Positions 46,725 through 61,300 of a DNA stretch of 64,000 nt are shown here, piece after piece (positions within the stretch are counted from its first letter, which is position 1; every line of letters starts with the position of its first letter). Both the position numbers and the translations under genes were made by a program. This DNA comes from Phoronis australis (Eukaryota; Phoronida; Phoronidae). Where the stretch lies: positions 74,544 through 138,543 of the forward strand of contig NMRA01000266.1 in the NCBI GenBank assembly GCA_002633005.1, written 5' to 3'. The notes under the pieces were generated by a model that was not told the DNA's origin, ran no database searches, and saw only the letters and a program-made list of their open reading frames with translations.

Positions 46725-49345
46725 CTGAAATCAACACAGGTATTGCGGAAATGTAAGGTGAGAAGACTGAAGAGGCGCTGCTGACGTTTTCTCACATTTG
46801 CATAAGGGTTGGGAGACAACAGATAGTAATACTGTAGCCGTGGAATTAGATGTCGAGGCTTAGTGAGCGATAGCAGCGAGATAACGTGATTTTTTGAAAT
46901 TACAATTTTATTAAAGGTACATGTATATAAGTCAACATTGGTCATAGCGTACAGAATTAGAAGACGTCTGGGTCTTACATGTTCCTTAGTGATGGGCATG
47001 TTACTATACTTAGCAACGCGCTGCCTGAGTGAAAAAAAATTAACCCACAAAGGCACTTTGACAATGTGTAGAAACCTTTCAAGTACAAACTGTTTTAAAT
47101 TTTATCCACACATTGAAGTTCCGAATACACTGGTGCAGGAAAACCATCTGCAACGACGTCAAAACCGACAAAATCATGCTACAAGAGCGAACCACATGCA
47201 AAGTCTACTGGTACTATATCGTATGACTACACGAAAACTCCACATTTGCGCACCCAGCCTAAAAATGGGTTTCGGATATTTGGTAGTGTTGGCCTTTTAC
47301 CAATATTAACGGGGGTTTCCTTCAGAGCTATGTACATGTATTGTGCGTTCGTCGAATTTTGGCGCTTCCTTCCTTTCTAGTGGACTTTTGTCTCATTCTA
47401 TGCTTTTTCGAAGTTTTTGTTTCTCTAAGGTGGACCTTTTTGCCAACTTCGCCAAATTATGGTTCCTTCAAGCCCCTTCAGACCCACCTCATGAATCACT
47501 TTTTAGTATATGGCCGAAAGACAAAGGTGGTTCTGGTCCATAATTTCTCTGAAAATCAAGTCGGTGATGAGGTATGTTTTCAGTTTAAGTCAAATTTTCT
47601 TCAAAAAAATTCACCCAAGACGAGAACAAGTATGATGCATGAGATGTTTTACTCAGTTAAAAACAGTTTCACTAGGGGAGGGAGGAAGGGACTCGTGGCA
47701 GCGCTAGAGAAGTCCCTTTGGAAATGGCTTTGATAATCCAGCGTGTTCCCCAGTGGCGATCGAAATCTGCCCTTTAGAATAGCACAAATCGATTTCACAG
47801 ATTTTCGTAGCCAGTACCGCTTGTGCAATTTGTCAAACAACGACAACTTAGCTGAGCTCGACATGGGCAGAAGTCTCAAAATGTGCTGGTAGCAAATACT
47901 GTACACAACATCGTACGTAACTTAAAAACTTTCTTGAACGATGTTTTGTATTGGTCTTCCGACATCAAACGTCTGTGTTGATTGTTTGTAGTACATAACG
48001 ATCTCTCTCGATTTCTGGCAAGTTCTTACGCTTTCAAGAGATTCCCCCGTCCGCGGATCTTATGCCAATAAGTTAAAGAGTAAAATACGATCGAATCACT
48101 TAGACATGGGGTCCTGAGTTGCTCGGTGAGGTAGTCTTTCGCGCAACATTTCGGCACCGCGAGAACAGAACAAAGAGCGAAAGGAAGAAAGAAGTGGTAG
48201 GTAAGAGATATCTAAATAGAACACCAAATAATGACTGATGCTGTGGTTTAGATAAATGAAAAAACAGTCAAGTCTAACTGCTTCCTGTGCGTTGTACTGA
48301 TGTCTTCAAGGCAATACTCTATGTACATGTAGCAACCGAAGTCCTCTGTAACGTTCAAGGTAGCATCAGTTTAACCACCTTTGGAAAATGCCATCACATT
48401 GAAGCCAACAGCCCCCAACATGGCAGGTCTCGCAACCTACGTGTACATGTACATGTAGTCATTATGTCAAGCTTTCGTCCCAATTACGTTTTTCACCAAA
48501 GTCAGTACTAACACTTGTGGATCTAGACTGAAACAAGGCTAGGAATTACGACCTCCCACGAAAAAAATTCAGATTGTGTCCGTGAGGAAGTCTCTTGTCC
48601 CCATTTTTCTGCCTCTAACTTGTTTGCCGACGTTACACGTACCTTTATGTGCAGTCGCAAAGGGGACACCTCCCAATCTTGTCCCTTTTATTAACCCCAC
48701 TCCCATGGTCGCCAGGTGAATGCTACGAACAACTCTTCACCACCCCAAATTGGTTTGACTACATTAACAAAATTGTGCTTTGAAAGTCTTCCCAAACGAC
48801 ACTGCGCGCAGCTGCGGCAGACTGTGGTGCTTCTAAGCTAATTTCATCTCATTTATTTTTTGTGTGAATTGACAACTTATGCTTACCGACCTGGACAGTC
48901 ATCACCAACACGGCACGTTCTGATTGCGACGTCATTGCCTGGGCAAGTGTAGCCATGTGCACTTGGTGCAGGGTTGGTGCAGGTGCGCCGCCGTAGCGCG
49001 TGACCCTCGCCGCACGTTACCCCGCAAGATGTCCAGTTGGTCCAGACAGACCACTTCCCATCAGCTAAAACGACCACCCATGTAATCTGAGGAAGCGAGC
49101 CAAACTTCAGCTTTTTTTCCGAATAAGCTTAGCATTGGTACATGACCTGCTTCGAAATGTTACGATGATTTCAGCTGATATCAATTTTGAGTAAAAATTA
49201 AGCAAGAAGAACACCGGAATCTTGGACACAACTGCCTTTCATCAAACCTCAACCAATACTGCAACCGATAACATTAAGAACAGGAAAAAGAACTGCAGTG
49301 TTAGCAGTGAGGGTAATAATGGTAGCAGTGCGAGCAGAGGTAGTG

Positions 49346-49385
<40 letters not shown>

Positions 49386-52300
49386 TGGTAGTGGTAGTGG
49401 TAGTAGCGGCAGCAGCATCAGTGGTAGTGGTAGTGGTAGTGGTAGTAGTGGTAGTAGTAGTAGTAGTAGTGGTGGTAGTAGTAGTGGTAGTAGTAGTAGT
49501 GGTAGTAGTAGTAGTGGTAGTAGTAGTAGTGGTAGTAGTAGTAGTGGTAGTAGTAGTAGTGGTAGTAGTAGTAGTGGTAGTAGTAGTAGTAGTAGTAGTA
49601 GNNNNNNNNNNNNNNNNNNNNNNNNNNNNNNNNNNNNNNNNNNNNNNNNNNNNNNNNNNNNNNNNNNNNNNNNNNNNNNNNNNNNNNNNNNNNNNNNNNN
49701 NNNNNNNNNNNNNNNNNNNNNNNNNNNNNNNNNNNNNNNNNNNNNNNNNNNNNNNNNNNNNNNNNNNNNNNNNNNNNNNNNNNNNNNNNNNNNNNNNNNN
49801 NNNNNNNNNNNNNNNNNNNNNNNNNNNNNNNNNNNNNNNNNNNNNNNNNNNNNNNNNNNNNNNNNNNNNNNNNNNNNNNNNNNNNNNNNNNNNNNNNNNN
49901 NNNNNNNNNNNNNNNNNNNNNNNNNNNNNNNNNNNNNNNNNNNNNNNNNNNNNNNNNNNNNNNNNNNNNNNNNNNNNNNNNNNNNNNNNNNNNNNNNNNN
50001 NNNNNNNNNNNNNNNNNNNNNNNNNNNNNNNNNNNNNNNNNNNNNNNNNNNNNNNNNNNNNNNNNNNNNNNNNNNNNNNNNNNNNNNNNNNNNNNNNNNN
50101 NNNNNNNNNNNNNNNNNNNNNNNNNNNNNNNNNNNNNNNNNNNNNNNNNNNNNNNNNNNNNNNNNNNNNNNNNNNNNNNNNNNNNNNNNNNNNNNNNNNN
50201 NNNNNNNNNNNNNNNNNNNNNNNNNNNNNNNNGATAGTGGTGGTTGTGGTGGCGTTAGTGGTAGAATAAACAGCAGTAATGGTAAACGTACAAGAGCTTG
50301 TGGAAGCAGCAGCAGCAGCAGCAAAAGTACATGTGACACTAGAGTGAAAGCAGGATTGGTGATCGGTTTGGTGCTCAAATTGTGGCAATTCCATATAAAA
50401 CCCAGATGGTGGGCTACATATGCGAAATCATCAATTTTTTTGAAACTTGGCACATGCGCTGGCCTTGTCAAAAGAAACCTGAGCCTGATTTTTAAGGGTT
50501 TCTTAGTTTTTTAACCCTTTTTACGACCACTTTGAACTTTTTTCTGAATATTAGAAAATAATAGTACTGTGAAGTGGGTAACTTTTCGTCGGCACAACAC
50601 ATCATCACTTCACGCTATTGAAAAAATAACTATATAGCAAAAAGAAGAAAGAATAACCTATTGGAAAGATTAATTGGTTTTTTGTGTCCTGCCATTTAAG
50701 CCTACACAATGTCATTGCCACTGCTTATTATTAAGGCCATTTTACGCATTTTTATCAATCTCCCAACTCTATATCGGATTTTTGGAACATGAGACAACTG
50801 CCATCTGTTACTGCTGTCTTTGTTCAGCCCAACGCAAGAATAAAAAAAAAATCACGTCTCTTTCATAGTGTTTGTGCACTCAGTTTTTTACCTAAGTCAC
50901 ACACTTTTCTGCCAATTTGGGGGTTTTTCAGTTTGATTAAAAAACTCTAGGAGCCGCTACTCGATTGTACAATTATCTATTGATCAAGATGCCAAATACA
51001 TGTAGAACAAATATCATTCGTTTTGCTACATTAGTGACGAAGGAGATCATGGGAAGCTGTATGAGAGATTTTTTCTTCGAGCATTTTCTGTTTTGCTTGT
51101 GCAAAAATAAAAATCTATCATAGGATTACAGAACTCAAAAAGGCAATTTTAATGTATTTGTGAGTTAATAATACAGCCTCCATCACCATCTCATACTTCA
51201 GAGAAGCCAGTTTTATTCTTATTAAGGGTGCCCATTACCAATTGCTTGGTTAGTTTTCGAACACCGTAATGGACTAAGAATCCCACGCACTACCTGCAGT
51301 GCATGCTGGTCCATTTTCAGACCTCCTGAACAAATGACCATCAATGTCATACTTTGTCACCAGTTTTCCTAGTCTGATTTTTTGCCGTTCATAAAATGCA
51401 GTTTTACTGACATGAAAAAATGCAAATTATTCCTTTATAGCCAAATAGGCCGTATCTCGGTAACCAAAGGTCATTGAGTGCAAATATTGCAGCAGTGTAC
51501 TTTGGGCCAGCATCCCAACATATGCACAAAATATCAGCTCTGTATGATTTTTGAGTACATAGTGATTTTTCATTTTCAAATGTTTTTTGGAATCATTCGT
51601 ACATGTATAGTAATACAAGGGGTAGCGAATTGTCGAATGTAGGACTTGTGTCAATTTAGCTAAATATTGTTAGTTAAGTATTTCAAGATTGAGATGTACA
51701 TATCAACAGCTGGTGCTTCCCTATGTCTGACGACAGAAAACACTTGGTAACATGGCAAGGGACGATTTGAGATGAGATCGTGGCAGTTGATCGGCCTCAA
51801 ATTTGAAACTACACCAATGCACAAACCAATTAAACTGCAAAATAAAAAAACGAAAACAGGTCGTAGAAGCATTTATGCTGTATATTGGGACAACCTTTTC
51901 TAACGCTTAAGTTACTCACTTCTATTTGAAATCGTCACTGTTGTGAATGCGCTCAATTTTTCTGTGAAGGTGTTGATGGCTCTGCACGTGACAATCGTCC
52001 TCCCCCAGACAACCCAATACAACATCTGACTGCTGAAAGCGTGCGATCCTCTCTCATCTTTATCCCGTCGTACTGGAACGTCGACGATGACTTCCGGCTC
52101 CCACTCAAAACGGACGGCGGGGTACGCGTAGTCTGATTTGCAGACGAGTGTATAATTCTCGTCTGGACTCAAGTAGAAATTGCTTCGTCCTTCGATTTCT
52201 ATAGTAACCACCGTAGGGCCATCTGCAGACCAAGCGTAAGATACGATTCTTCCCGTAGCGTGTTTTGTGCATTATCCAATGGATAGGCCAAGTTTTACTC

Positions 52301-55300
52301 AAGCAACATCTTCTAATTTACCAATTACAACGCCTACATGTAGATGTTCAAGTATAACACTGAACTTGGAGTGAATTAACAGTTGCTCAAACTGTGTTTC
52401 CTTGAAAAATGCACCTCAGTGCATAAAGCATAGTTTTAATGGAAGGATATTGTCTAAGCCGTTTGTTGCTACTGAGAAATGGTTTAACGTAGACAAGCAT
52501 GGATGTGTTTCGGTAATGGTCTGTGGTGAAAATTGGTCCGCGGGCTGTTTAAACTATCGATGGATGAGTCTATTGTGCTGGACATCTATACCGCAATGTA
52601 TTTACATTGCAGCCGTTGGAAATTTGTTGTATCTCCTCGATGGTGGAGAAAGGTTTGCGGTTGTCTCCGGTCAATGGTGATAGTTTAAGAGTAACGTGAA
52701 ACCGATTTGCAAATTGCTTGTCTATTTTAGCCGAATATCCTGTCTAGCCGTCAATGTTGAATTCTTAGCAGAAGCGTGTTGGTGTTTAATACGCTACCAA
52801 GCTCATCAGCTTTAGTGAATTATTGCCAAAATAGCCAGCGATTTAAATCACAGGCTACAAACAAATTCTTCGTTTGTGAACAAGCAGTTATAGGGTTGGC
52901 CAACACCAGTAAGCTCTATAAAAGCGTGTTGTTGAGTACCTGGTGGTTTCAAAGTTCTTGTCAGTAACGTATATCTAATGGTGAGAAGTCCATTTTCAGT
53001 GTGCATTTTCAAGTACAAAGGTACAGGTCGACACATGGGGACAAAATACGCCATGGCTTACATATAACTTCGATTTCAACTTCCAAACGTGCTTGCAGGT
53101 CCGGAGCAAACGTATTCTTAGCCACGTAAGTAAATACCCGTCCGTGTAAGTTCAAATTAGCCACCGATTTGAAAGACCGCTGGAAGTTTCGAATAAAACG
53201 TCCCTTGACCGATTGCAATGCGGAAAGCCGAAAGTATTCCGGCTCCATCATAATATTTACTCCTGGAAAGGCGCCGTCTGTTTTGCAAATGAGCCAAAAC
53301 GAGGTCCCGTTGATCACAATCAAGCGGCTGCTCCTAGAATTGATCCTGTATGTGTTGCCACGGACAGAGTGAGCAGTAAGGATGTCAGGACCGTCTAAAA
53401 ACATACATAAGTAAACACCATTCAAAGGACAGAATAGTTGTCTAATCAAGAACATCTTACTGCAAACGGCTATACACGTGCATCGCTAAAATTGGTGTGC
53501 TTACGGAAACTTTCAAAGCCCATCAGTCTTTGGATTTTACAAAGAAGGAGTCCTATAGAACTGTACATGTTCACAACCAGCTAACATACATGCCACTTGC
53601 ATCTTTAGCAATTGTGACGTCCAAAACTTCGACACGACATTAGTAGCATTGCAGACGACACTATATTCAACGTTGTCTATTTCATTCACACCGCCACCTT
53701 TCAGCCGGGCTCGGAACAACACAATACTGGTGATGACCTTTCCATGATAGGGTCCGGCGATGGACGTGGTGTTAGTTTTGCTGCCGACGAAGCCAGAAGA
53801 AATGTTCCAAACTACATCAGCCCTCGGATAAACGTTTGAAGTCTGACATGAGACAGAATAGTCATTGCCGCGCTTCACAAGCCAGGCTCCCCTCCTGAAC
53901 TTCCTGGGTTCTCCGAATAACGTAAGTCGGACATTTCTGGGTCCAACTGAAAAGACACCGGTGAACATGTAAACAAATTAAACCGACGCAATGTAACGTG
54001 CAAGAGTACTTTAAGGCTATTGAAAGTCATCGTTTATATGCTGCATACTGTGTGTATTTGTATGATCGGTATGAACAGCGGTCTGTTTTATGAGAAGCGA
54101 CCTAAAGGAGAATGCCATTTGATTTAATTAGTTATTTACCATCTTAATCGGTCTACATGTATATCCACAACGCCTCATATACGATCGACCTCTTCTTGCC
54201 GAGAGGTGTCGCGTTAACCTGTGAGGAAGGTGAGAAACGTCGCACCGACGTCAGTGGTTCGTCTGCAGAGTGAATGCGGCTATATCGAGGTGCATAGTTC
54301 TCGCTAGTCCGAACTATGAAGCTGTGAAGAAAGCGGGTATATCGCTTTTCGACCTCTTCGAGAGCCCGAAATGCTTAGGAAGTGGCGCGCGGTAGTTAAT
54401 ACACTGTAGCAAGTATGAGGCCGTGAAACATCTCCGTGTCTGTGGCCGGCATTTCGTCGACAGTAATTTCTCTGACGAATTCTGGCTTACCAAAGAACTA
54501 TCCATACGTTCCATTGCCTGTGCATGTTCACGGCGCCTCTCTAGTAATTATTGATCAGTGTATTTCGGTTCGAACTAATAGACTGTGAAAACTAACGTGC
54601 CGACCTGTGAAGTCTTTGTCGGATGAGCTCCTGTCTAAGTCGGGATTGGTGCCGGGTGACTTGCCATGTAGACTTTTATTATTCTGCGTTCTGTTTCAAA
54701 ATAAATTATTCTCACCCTATCCAATGCTTATATAAAACTGTCTCGTTAGATACAATTTGTAATGCCTTTGCAGTATTCGTGAGTGCAAATGTTTTGAGAA
54801 GCCAGCAATGAATAAACCATTGTGTTACCGGCTTTTTATGCCAGTAACGAAGGTAATTGACCGGTTCACCGAGGCCGTGTGGGCGCATGCTAATTCAGTG
54901 TTTGCTGACAGAAAGCTGTTGTGAAACAATTACTCGATTTAATATGCTTTGGTCACATGTTAGGGTAATATTTGTTTAAAAATGCAAATACATTATTCAA
55001 AGCATTCTTACTGTACAACCCTTGCCCTGACGGTCTGTGGAAGGGAAACCCGACTTGCGGCCCCCGACAAATAAGTAGATTTTCAGTTTTGTGGCTAAAT
55101 CACATAAATAAGTACGTGCACATTATTTCTTCGGCTCACTATTATAGTCTTCTCGTGACTGGAGATTTAGTTTCCAACTCAAGCTGGTTTATGTTCGTGC
55201 CAGTCCCGGCGGCCGCGACGGGCCTGGTCGGGTTCCGAGCCACTGGCCGGGATAACAAGTGTTTTGTGTGTTTAGAACTCAAAAACTCACAGGTATAAAC

Positions 55301-58300
55301 AACACAGATCTACGTTCTCCTGCCTTTATGTGACGGAATAATACTTCGATTTTTTCTCGGAACTCCTTCTACGGACCTTTGTAAATTGGCCTGCCGAACT
55401 TCGTAGGTTAGGGTGTGTCCAAATACCAATAAATCCGTAAGAGCGAAATGAAACAACACGTTTTTATAAGAACTCGGTGCATTTTTAAGGGTTTTACATC
55501 GAAGTGTGCTGATTTATTGGTGTTAAACGATGAATTCAAGCGATAAGCTGACACCAGTAACCCGTGGTGTGAACTGCTGAACAGACTGCGTGTGAAATCA
55601 ATGACGTCATTGGATAATGTCAACACCTCCGTCTGCCGTCAGGTGTCAGATAACGCAACCGAACTTGTCGTTATCGAGTAGAACTACTCGATCTAAATTG
55701 ATACAAAATAGGTTGTTTTTGGGTAGCATTCTCCTTTAACGCAGATATTTGATCTTAGGCCAACGCTTGAAAATTGCTACATAATTTCTCACTACATACG
55801 CTTAGATCCTACTCAAATGTTTATACGAATCCTTTGAACCACTACACGAAACTACATGTACATGTATACACGGACAAATTGCTTTGCAGCAGACTTTTTA
55901 TACGTATAGGGTCACATTTGAACCCAAGCACTACATGTACATGTTTGGGATCATAACGAAGTCTCAGTGTGTACTGTACCTGTGGTCCTACCTGAAAACT
56001 TGTAGTGGTACCTAAGCGATTATAATCAAGTACTTTAATTTCGGAACGGAGCTTGTTAGTTTAGAGTAATACGCCAGTGCTTACGTTTTCACTTATGCTG
56101 TAATCTTTCGTTATTTCGGGTTTACTCAGTCTGAACAAGGCGTCGGATGCGATGAACTATTCCTAAATACTTTCGAACGAAAAGTCAAGATTTTTTTTGC
56201 GAACATGGAAAACAGACGTGCAAATTTATTGAAATTGTCTGCATATCCACTTTTCGAAACGACGTTACATCTTGAAACATATTTTTCATTAAATTTTCCT
56301 CGCTGCTTTATCCGTTCATTTGCAAGATCCTGATGTTCAAAACACAGATTGATGGTCGAGGTACATGAAGGCCGACACTTATCAATAAATCGATAAAGAT
56401 TTCCGAATATGATCTTTATGTAAACAAAGCCAAGGTTAAAATTTTATTGAGGATGAATATCACTTTATTTGTATGCGCCCATTTTATGATGACCTGAGAA
56501 TTAGAATGTTACCTAGAATATAATGGACCAATCCGAATAAACGTGCATGGATTTCTATGGTTAATGAAAATTTCTGATCCCGAAGTGCTTAAAAACCTAA
56601 TCAAATTTGTATACCATGCTTCTGTTTATAGACAAAAACTACTTGACGATTGAAACTACACCCTGTACTACATTTGCGTAGTTTTTATTGTTGTGTTTGC
56701 TACGTACATGAAAGTACTGTGGGTCGATGGCTTCGAGCACATGTATGAATAAACGTTATCGAGCTAGTGTGCATACTTAATATGTACGTTTGAGTACAGA
56801 CACAAATAACCCCTGTGAGTGGAGATTCATATTTTGTCATCGCAGGACCATTAAGATTAGAGTCACATCCGCATGCTTACAGTATCCACTTATGTCAATA
56901 CATCCAACTCACTTTTATTATCAAATTTAGTGTAATTCGCCAGTAGTTCCTATCTGTTTAAAAGCAATTATGCATTGGCTGTTAGATAACTTCTTTGTGC
57001 ATTACTCCTTGTTTCGGAATTTTACTTGAGCAGTAGCGCCCCCAGTGACATCGTTAAAACAACAAACAATATAAATTGTCTTAAGAATTATTTCAGACCA
57101 CAATTTTTCAAATGTACACGTACAGTTACAAAATACCTTTGCCGTGCCGTTTGAGTCCGCACTGTTACGGGTCTAACTTGGGCACATATAATGCACGCAA
57201 TTCCATTAACTACCAGTAAACATGCAGGTACTGGGCCAATACTGGCCCTGAACTGTCTTCTGTATGGGCCAAATGATGTAGGTCAGAACTGGCCCACTAA
57301 CATTCTGGACACCTTCTCGGTATTGGGCCGGTATAAGATTGCAATATCGGACCAGAAAAGGGACAGTACCAGGTCATTACCGGGCCAATACTCCAAAACC
57401 AGTTTCGGCCCTACAAAGTGCCAGAATTGACGGACTGTGTTGGCTCTGTACAATGATGGGCTCATATTAAGCCAGTATACTAATAACATTGGCGAAAGTG
57501 CAGTTGTGGGCAAGTAAAGTGCCAATATTCAACCATTTATTTTGCCTTTGCAGGCTCAATGCAGAAAAATCAATGCTTGTGGGTATAATGCAACAACGGG
57601 ATTGTTTCTGAATGCTTCAGGTTTTTAACTCCTACAACGTTCGCTTTGTTGGTCATTTCAGTCCTATTGCATGTGCAGCTGTGACTTACAAGAAGAAAAG
57701 ACTCTTGTTCTTTAATACTTTTATTACTATGAAACTGCTCAGGTAAAATACTTACCAAAAATTATGAATTATGTAAGTGAAAACTAGGCAATTAATTATT
57801 TTTTATAAAACTGTCTCGGGCTTGTTAATGGCCTGGCACCTTCACACAGTCTTCCCCATCCCTCCCTGTCTCCAGCGTTTCGGAACCTGGTGCCTGTCTC
57901 TTGCATTAGCATTACTGTGTTTCTTGATCACAATCCCTGAAATATAACAACGCCTGCTTAGTATATCATAGTTCAAGCTAACAGACTCAACTATACAGTT
58001 TTTAGATAAGTTATGCATAATAAGAATTACCTAAAGACACTGTATACCATTCCAACACAAAGCGTATTTGAAATGCATAATCTGCAAGATACATAAATGT
58101 TTCATGCTTTGTTAACACAAATATTACAGCTGGTCGTAGGACTTCGGTTTCTTGTTAGGAATATTTTCAGAAGCGATTTTTTATTCATTCCATTTCTTCC
58201 CAAAATGTCTATTTGGTTACCATTTTAAGATCCCTAAAAATACTTCACAATCTGCTACAAAAAGTCTTATTGGCACCAATTGATGGCTTTGCTGATGTGA

Positions 58301-61300
58301 CCTTTTCAACTTCGTTCCCAAGTGTAAAGATGGCGCTGATCGGTTTAGCCATTTGAGGCTTGGTTATTGAAATTACTTTCTGGCAGTGATTGACCGGTGC
58401 CTTGACATCATTGAACAAGGGCAGAATGTAGCTATTTTCACATTGCAGCCTTTCATGCGACAGAAGGCATTGTTTTAGTTAATGTCTGAAATAAAGGTTG
58501 CACTTATTTTCAATCTCATTTATGAATAGTCTTAATCTGTTTTCAAATCCAAATATATCATTTTTGCAATAATGTAGATCTAAAGTGCTGCAGTATACCG
58601 TTAGTTTTTATTTTTATATAAAACTGCAGAAATTTTTGAAATAACTTGTAATATTCTGGCAATTTCAGTAAAAATTCTGACACATTTCATTTCCCATTAT
58701 CAAACCTCCAATGGTTTAATTGGTCACCACCATCTTGAGGCTTGGAGAAGAGGCTGAGCGCTGCTGATATTGTACGATGCAGCGCGTGCACAATGTTGTC
58801 AAAGAAGTAAACAAAGCAACAAAACGGGGATTTTTACATTTCATAAGATCACCAAACCCAGCATTGTTTTGGATATCGTTGTGAAACAACTAAAATGAGA
58901 TAGAACATGCAAAATGGGCGTATAATAAATAGATGGAAGTTCCTGACCGTCCTTAAAGCCTCACAGTACAGTTTCGTAGGTCGAATTCAACCTTAGTAAA
59001 GCAAATTTGCATGGGAGAAACGGGCTGCAGAATCAAATTTTCAGCTCCACTTGATCCCTAGAAGAGCTACGTAAAATCTGTGTACTCATCTCACTCAGTC
59101 TCGCGCTATCCGAACTCACGTGACTCAGTTGAAATACTTAGGGGAATGGTGGTTATGGCGCAAGTGGTGAGAAAGTTAACAGTGACTAAAAAAGTAGAGT
59201 TGGAATTCTTCGCCAAAGTCACCTTAATTCTCAAAACTCAGCTTCATCGAAGTCGAAGATATGTATAGAAATAGAAGGTTCCACTGAAGAAAGTAAGCAT
59301 ATTTTAAGTCATAAATTTAAGTGTGGAATGTATTTCTGACGAGGTGAAAACATTTAATCGGTGACCGGACTTGGCCTACCGCCTGTTTACAGAAAGTGAT
59401 GGGAAGTATTGTAGACATACATGTAACCGACCAACCGAGAGGCTATGTAAATGCTATCAGAAGAAATAACAATTACTCGTGGTTTGCTGGACCCGTTTAC
59501 CATACATTTATTGAGTTTTGTGTCTGATATGGTCGTCTAAAGTGAAGCAACCGTGGAATTCTTAATCCCTAATGCCATATCATAAAGTACATTGTAATTT
59601 GTATTGCAGACGATCAGGACAGAAGCTGAGAACGTCTGTAGTAAAAATCAGGTTTTATACTCTTGCAGACATTGACACGGCATTCAAAGTAAACAAATAT
59701 GAAACTTACCAGAAATCTGAAGTTCGCTGTCAAAATCCTTCACTATCCTGTCACACACGCTGGTTTCAAACTGTAGAAAATCTCGAAACAGCTCAAGTGA
59801 TCTTCAACGGAAATTTCAAAATGGCGATTTTTTTCAGGAGTCACAGGCGCTTAAATTTATCTGTTCTTCGATCACGACTTATGGTTATGAGTTATCGGGA
59901 AATTCGAGAGTGTGTGTTGAGAGTCATCTGGTCAAATATTTTCTTTAAAGAATAAAATTACACTGTGATAAATCTGGTGGTAATTAATTTTTATGAAAAC
60001 CAAAACAATGTACTGTCACACACCAGATGGTAATTTTTAAGAGAAAACTGTGGGCAAGCCCGTAACAGCCCTCACGCGTTCTAGTCTGTGTTTACCGCAA
60101 TAGCAACATGGGCCAATACTTGGGGGCCGATAAGGGAAGGGTTCACTCGGTTAGTGTCTTTGGACGGTATTGGGCCATTAGTGGCCCAGAAACGTAAACC
60201 GGTATAAGGTACAAGCTGTAAAAAGCAACAGATATCCAGTACTGGCCCAATACTTTCATGTTTACTATGCTGTGGCAAGACGGAAGTTGTAAGCTGGAGA
60301 GTGGAATGCACATGTGCAGGTTTTCAATAGCGGGAGTTACAGAGACAGAGAGCCCGTATGTAGGCCATTGCACAAGCGCAGTAGAGATGGTCCTTTTCGC
60401 CTTGCCCCAGTTTCACATTTAGACATGTAATTTATACGGAGCAAAATGTTCGAGCGCAAACTGCCCCAACTCACAAACGGGTGTCAATTTGCTCCGTGTC
60501 AGCTCCGTTTACACACTGGAACATCTCGTTCCGTGTCAGCTGATCCGTGTTAACTTTTGTGTAGTGTATACTTTAGAGTATACGCTAGGGGCTCAGTTGA
60601 GATTTTCCATACACACGAAGAGACACGCTTCAGTACTTACAATTAACATTCAGTGTGATATTTCTTTTGATGTGGAGTTCCCCGAAGTTGATGTTGATCG
60701 CTGAGCACGTGATCTCCTTGCGATTCCATTCTTTTTTCGCGCCAAACGACACAGACCTATGATAGCGAGAACCATGGCCGCCATGGGGTTTTGCAGTCTC
60801 CTTGGTGATACCGAGTTGCATTCCAGGGAGCAATGTCCAAGCAACATCCGCCTTGGGATGAGTGACGTCAGTTCTACATTCCACCTCATAGACGACGGCA
60901 TGGATCAAGTTAACAGCCGTTCCACTTATGATAGCGGAATTAACCCGGATGTCAACCATGGTTGGTCCGTCTGAAGGAAGATGAAACAGGTACATGTATT
61001 GTACAGATTTTAGATTTCCTACGGAGCTAGACCTGTTATGCGCCTAAGAAACTATAGTTTTGATTTAAGTCACCAGTTTCAGCTTTTTAAGTGAGAAGTG
61101 ATTCTAAGCACTTCATAGAATTTGCAGCTGACGTTAATGACTAATATCATTGCCGACGCAAAACAAACCGCTGTGATACGTCAACTTGCTGCGTCTGTTC
61201 TGAAGTCAAACACCCATTCTACACCAAATCCCAAACTCTGTCTGATGGCTGAGTAATGTTCAGTAATGCTAAGTCCCTGCTAAAAAGCATGACTTTGCGA

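Larger units (their letters stand above)
53947..60640 (-). other. Large intron between Ig3 and Ig4 exons
   Basis: 6.7 kb containing the THAP transposon copy B (54103-55739), two patches of GGGCCAATACTGG-type sequence (57229-57440 and 60108-60262), and ACATGTACATGTA runs (55855, 55934). No Ig exon with conserved cysteines was seen. A plus frame of 127 codons (59572-59955) is unsupported. Confidence 0.5.

Noticed and set aside
47341-47733. 130-codon plus-strand frame in the receptor intron
   Set aside because: Overlaps another plus frame, has no motif, and lies antisense inside an intron.
49222-50514. Long open frames of poly-Ser/Gly, poly-Val, poly-Leu and poly-Thr on both strands
   Set aside because: They translate a GTA/GTG microsatellite and an N gap. 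All frames are open because the unit is a triplet.
59572-59955. 127-codon plus-strand frame
   Set aside because: No recognisable domain or splice support. Could be old transposon sequence, but I see nothing to show it.
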